Source: Aneurinibacillus uraniidurans | GTDB taxonomy: Bacteria > Bacillota > Bacilli > Aneurinibacillales > Aneurinibacillaceae | Reading direction: 5' to 3' | Assembly (NCBI RefSeq): GCF_028471905.1 | Contig: NZ_CP116902.1 | Location: 2,268,501-2,332,500 of the forward strand | Length of the DNA stretch: 64,000 nt | Shown: positions 60,896 to 64,000 of the stretch, in pieces | How the letters are laid out: each line of letters opens with the position of its first letter | Position numbering within the stretch: position 1 is the stretch's first letter | Position numbers and translations under genes: made by a program | Notes under the pieces: model-generated | What the model was told of the DNA's origin: nothing | Seen by the model: only the letters and a program-made list of their open reading frames with translations | Databases searched by the model: none

Positions 60896-61099
60896 TTATT
60901 GCATATGCTTAGCACGATTAAAATATTGAGATAGCTCGCCCACTCGCAACTGATGCTGCTCGGCCATCTGTTCAAGCTGAGTGCGCATCGTCTGATCCTG
61001 ACAGGTAGAAGCACACCAGTTCATCGTTTTGGCTGCCAGTTGTTCCGCGCGGATCTCATCTTCGATCATCATTAATTCACGTACGGTCAGTTGATTCAT
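60896..61099 (-). CDS. Small CotF-related spore coat protein
   Basis: 67 aa from the ATG after GGAGGTGG; the nine preceding codons are leader. NQLTVRELMMIEDEIRAEQL, then MNWCASTCQDQTMRTQLEQM and a HQLRVGELSQYF end, all helical, with the CxxxC pair and the charged pattern seen in small coat or DUF-type spore proteins. Operon with the preceding CotF-like gene. Confidence 0.7.
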   Translation of the reverse strand: MNQLTVRELMMIEDEIRAEQLAAKTMNWCASTCQDQTMRTQLEQMAEQHQLRVGELSQYFNRAKHMQ

Positions 61100-61223
61100 C
61101 CTATCCACCTCCACATGTCTTATCATGAACGGATTTGCCTACTCTATACACACAACATTCGCATACAATTCTCTGCAATTCCTTACACTATGTACACGAT
61201 TATACAAAAAGGGGGGACTGGCT

Positions 61224-62507
61224 ATGCTTCTTCGCGCACTTCTTCTTTTCTGCCTACTGCTTGTATCCGTTCCTACAAGTAGCGCTGCTGATTCTGCTTC
61301 CCTATCAGCCGCATTTATTCGTGACGGGTTCGTCTGGATCAAACAAGGTACAACCGAGTGGAAAATCTCACAGGGACAACCTTGCACATCACCGTGCTGG
61401 TCACCCGATGGCCGATGGGTGGCGTATCTACAAGGAACATCCAAGCAGCAGCTATATGTCTATGATACAAAAACAAAACGGACACATACCGTATACAGCG
61501 GTGGGGCCAGTCAGATTGCCTGGGCGCCGGATCACAATACACTTGCCTTCCAGATTGGTGGCGTGCTAAATGTATCCGACATCACCCCGGACGGCCCGAC
61601 TCCGTTTCGCAATGTGGCACTCGCGGTCGACAACTACAGCTGGCAGCCGGACGGCAGCGGCTTTCTCGTGTCTTCTGCCGCCTGTCTAACCCCGGCTGGC
61701 TGGACAAATCCAAAGCTGTACACCGTCCCGACTGACGCCAAGCTCGATCCAAAAAAAGTACAGCTTCTCTATACGCTGCCAAATGAAATTAGCAAAGACG
61801 GAGCAACCATTCAAGCAATCGGTACCAGTTCGTTCAAATGGTCGCCGGATCACAGCTGGATCGCATTCATCGTCTCGCCTACTGCTTCGTTGTCTATGGA
61901 CAGCGATATGCTCTGCATCGTATCGGCGGATGGCCGGACATTCCGTGTCATTGGAGAGATGTTAAACAGCGATTTGTGGTTTGCCTGGGCACCTTCTGAG
62001 AACCGTCTTGCCTACATCGCAGGTGGTGGACGCTATGCGTTTGAAAACAAGAAGCTGCGCCTTTCCTCTCCAACCGCCGTCCCATCTGCGCCGCTTACGC
62101 CAGACGGCTACGTAGACCGTGATCTGACCTGGGTATCTAACACGCATCTTGTTGTCTCACGTGCAAAAGAAAGCAAACTGTTCGCAAGTACCTCTCCTCC
62201 ACCCTCCCGCTTATATGGCGTTACCATTCCAGGCGGTGTCGCACGTGCGCTAACCGACACACCAATGAATGGTGCGAGCGATATTGCACCTGTATACTTG
62301 CCACGCAGCAACCAGCTCGCCTGGCAGCGGGCACGAGGAACAGAGGCAGATGTGTGGCTTTCCCGCCCGGATGGAAGTGTTCCACGCATCTGGATCAATC
62401 GAATTGATGCTGCCCCTTCGTATTACGGACGCAGCCGGAGCGACGATGTGCTTAGCCTGTATGAGCGGACCGAACAGGCAGAGCAGAGCACGTTTCTACT
62501 TCCGTAG
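61224..62507 (+). CDS. Secreted TolB-like beta-propeller protein
   Basis: 427 aa from the ATG after GGGGGG; the upstream 33 codons lack a signal peptide and are rejected. Signal sequence LLRALLLFCLLLVSVPTSSA. Repeated WSPDGRWVAY, WAPDHNTLAF, WQPDGSGFLV, WSPDHSWIAF, WAPSENRLAY and a late YLPRSNQLAW mark six or so propeller blades of the WD40/TolB/PD40 kind. Function in Bacilli is unknown; such proteins bind the cell surface or ligands. Confidence 0.8.
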   Translation: MLLRALLLFCLLLVSVPTSSAADSASLSAAFIRDGFVWIKQGTTEWKISQGQPCTSPCWSPDGRWVAYLQGTSKQQLYVYDTKTKRTHTVYSGGASQIAWAPDHNTLAFQIGGVLNVSDITPDGPTPFRNVALAVDNYSWQPDGSGFLVSSAACLTPAGWTNPKLYTVPTDAKLDPKKVQLLYTLPNEISKDGATIQAIGTSSFKWSPDHSWIAFIVSPTASLSMDSDMLCIVSADGRTFRVIGEMLNSDLWFAWAPSENRLAYIAGGGRYAFENKKLRLSSPTAVPSAPLTPDGYVDRDLTWVSNTHLVVSRAKESKLFASTSPPPSRLYGVTIPGGVARALTDTPMNGASDIAPVYLPRSNQLAWQRARGTEADVWLSRPDGSVPRIWINRIDAAPSYYGRSRSDDVLSLYERTEQAEQSTFLLP

Positions 62508-62606
62508 CGTTAAAAAACTGTAAAAAAACGATAAACTCAGTCCCCTGTACGAAAAGAGCGTAGTATAATGATGCTGCAACGCCACCTTATTGTTCTGGAG
62601 GATGTT

Positions 62607-63023
62607 ATGAATGTGTCCATAAAAAGGACGGTCCGCTCCATCACCATCTCAACCTTGTTGCAGGGAATACTTAATGCGGCTCTTCTTGTTCTTGCCGCCG
62701 TACTGTGCATCCTGTTAGTTAAAGAAACACGACTGCTCCTACTGTCGCTGACGCAGGCCCCGGCTGTGCATGAAGTGCTCGAACACGTTCTGATTTTCTT
62801 CCTGTATTTTGAATTCATCGCGATGATCGCCAAGTATTTTCAGGAAAACTATCACTTTCCCCTGCGCTATTTCCTGTACATCGGAATTACGGCGATGATT
62901 CGGCTGATTATCGTTAACCACGACAATCCACTGCATACACTGCTATACGCCGGTGTCGTCCTTGTCCTGATTATTGCGTACTTCATCGTAAATTCAACCC
63001 CGCTACGCCGTGACCAACATTAA
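62607..63023 (+). CDS. psiE: PsiE-like phosphate-starvation membrane protein
   Basis: 138 aa, ATG after GGAGG. Four helices: LLQGILNAALLVLAAVLCIL; VLEHVLIFFLYFEFIAMI; FPLRYFLYIGITAMIRLIIV, which is the family signature; and HTLLYAGVVLVLIIAYFIV. PsiE is induced by phosphate starvation in E. coli; the function is unknown. A strong terminator follows. Confidence 0.88.
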   Translation: MNVSIKRTVRSITISTLLQGILNAALLVLAAVLCILLVKETRLLLLSLTQAPAVHEVLEHVLIFFLYFEFIAMIAKYFQENYHFPLRYFLYIGITAMIRLIIVNHDNPLHTLLYAGVVLVLIIAYFIVNSTPLRRDQH

Positions 63024-63025
63024 AA

Positions 63026-63072
63026 AAGGAGCGATCTCCATGCCCTGGTTGGCTTTGGAGACCGCTCCTTTC
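63026..63072. terminator. Terminator with conserved-type loop
   Basis: GGAGCGATCTCC/GGAGACCGCTCC stem around ATGCCCTGGTTGGCTTT, T-rich on the right. The loop resembles those at 31473 and 35358. Between psiE and the convergent kinase gene. Confidence 0.8.
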
Positions 63073-63084
63073 TGATTTACAATC

Positions 63085-64000
63085 TTATTTTACAAACAAC
63101 TGCTGAAATATTTCATCTGCCTGCATGTTATCACGAAGAGTTTGACAGTTGTTCTCTGGTGACTCAATCGTCCAGGCCGCGACCTTCGTACCGCATACAA
63201 CTGCTTCTGCAAGTGTCAAGCCACGAACAAGTCCCATAACCGTACCGGAGAAAAACGCATCCCCCGCTCCGCTTGAATCCACCATTTTGACCGGAAATAC
63301 CGGCTGATAACCCGCTTCTTTCGTGTGGCTATCATAAAATACAGACCCATTCTCACCAAGTGTAACAACGAACTGGCGCAGACCGTGTTTTTCAGCAAAT
63401 GCCGCCAATGCGGCTTGCTGGTCTGCACGTCCAAGATGGGTAAAGTCTATACCGAGCAGCTGATCTGCTTCAAAGTTATTACAAATAAACCCTTCCATCC
63501 CGTCAAGCAAGTCTGGATGCTTCTGAACAATATCCAGATTGCCTGGAATGCCATAGACTGGTCGGTTATAACGATGAGCTACCGTTAGTGTCTCGCGAGC
63601 GATCGCTTCCGTCAGATCGATTTCAAGTACAATATGAGTCGATTCAGACACGAGAGCATCGCCGTGCTGCTTCACTGCCGCTTCCAATGCGCCAAGGTTC
63701 GGCATCTGCGAGATCGAGCCAGCCAGATCGCCGTTCTCATTAAGAATGGCCAGCCACATGCCCATGCCTGCCTTTTCGCATGCTTGTACGTGCTTCGTCT
63801 CCACATTCACCCGCGCCAGGCGCGCGAGCACCTCATCCCCAAGACCTGTCCGATCTACCGACGACACAAGTCCAGTCGGCACTTCCAGGTTTGCCAGATT
63901 CTCCGCAACATTACGCCCTACACCACCGTGTACGAACTGAATGCTGCCAAGATTCCGACCATCTGGCTGGTATGCTTGTGCTGCAAAGCCTTTACAATCA
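63085..64000 (-). CDS. PfkB-family carbohydrate kinase (5' truncated by window)
   Basis: The frame runs off the right end (about 305 codons visible). Upstream of the longest ATG-initiated part, the frame still reads the PfkB N-terminal GG motif VHGGVGRNVAENLANL. Downstream are LVSSVDRTGLGDEV, FICNNFEADQLLG, VVTLGENGSVF and the catalytic DSSGAGDAFFSGTVMGL, with the aspartate base and anion hole. Sugar or nucleoside kinase of ribokinase type (ribokinase, pseudouridine or fructose kinase); substrate not determinable from the visible part. Confidence 0.9.
   Translation of the reverse strand, partial: DCKGFAAQAYQPDGRNLGSIQFVHGGVGRNVAENLANLEVPTGLVSSVDRTGLGDEVLARLARVNVETKHVQACEKAGMGMWLAILNENGDLAGSISQMPNLGALEAAVKQHGDALVSESTHIVLEIDLTEAIARETLTVAHRYNRPVYGIPGNLDIVQKHPDLLDGMEGFICNNFEADQLLGIDFTHLGRADQQAALAAFAEKHGLRQFVVTLGENGSVFYDSHTKEAGYQPVFPVKMVDSSGAGDAFFSGTVMGLVRGLTLAEAVVCGTKVAAWTIESPENNCQTLRDNMQADEIFQQLFVK

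Overview
The window looks like chromosome of an endospore-forming, low-to-mid GC Firmicute of the Aneurinibacillus/Brevibacillus type. Evidence is the run spoVK, hflX, ynbB-like, glnR, glnA and miaA-hfq, plus cotF-like spore coat genes, ytpB, cheV, strong AGGAGG ribosome sites and an SAM-I (S-box) riboswitch. The genus is an inference from gene order and codon feel, not from a search.

Layout. 1-3.2 kb: the 3' end of a MocR-type regulator facing a reverse run of three B6/PLP-linked genes (class III aminotransferase, YggS, PPOX-fold protein). 3.4-24.4 kb: an AT-rich accessory island. It holds a GIY-YIG/DUF3841/DUF6414/SUKH module with two broken genes, a 1253-aa nuclease-like giant, a cyclase-like protein, an AlbA_2 (Schlafen-type) protein, a second GIY-YIG-like protein, a two-gene CBASS (CD-NTase plus TM-SAVED effector), a DUF429 protein and a HEPN protein. 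Short sequences with the architecture of Tn7-like transposon ends (TGT...ACA termini, AAATAAAGT-type repeats) lie between these modules. Two are complete 296-bp elements, one with a perfect 5-bp target duplication. At the right edge are a tnsD C-terminal remnant and, about 270 bp beyond the last transposon end, a 14-codon relic of the glmS 3' end, the classic attTn7 target. I read the island as an array of defence cassettes left by repeated Tn7-like insertions.

24.5-41.5 kb: core genes (glnA-glnR with a GlnR box, ynbB-like, hflX, cheV, spoVK, a CAP-domain secreted protein, an RND efflux pair) with two pairs of very large hairpins (29.0-29.6 and 34.7-35.4 kb). The hairpins share internal sequence, but their long stems differ in sequence and stay self-complementary, which looks like a covarying structured RNA or repeat family. 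41.5-53 kb: a second, looser accessory stretch with small membrane, zinc-ribbon and AbrB-type proteins, lysis-gene relics, a tandem lipoprotein duplication and a discoidin-cohesin-dockerin protein. 53-64 kb: core again, with a riboswitch-controlled metN-metI-mtnE operon, a polysaccharide deacetylase, hfq-miaA-methyltransferase, ytpB, coat proteins, a beta-propeller protein, psiE and a PfkB kinase cut by the window end.

No rRNA, tRNA or CRISPR array was seen. Family assignments rest on motif recognition only.
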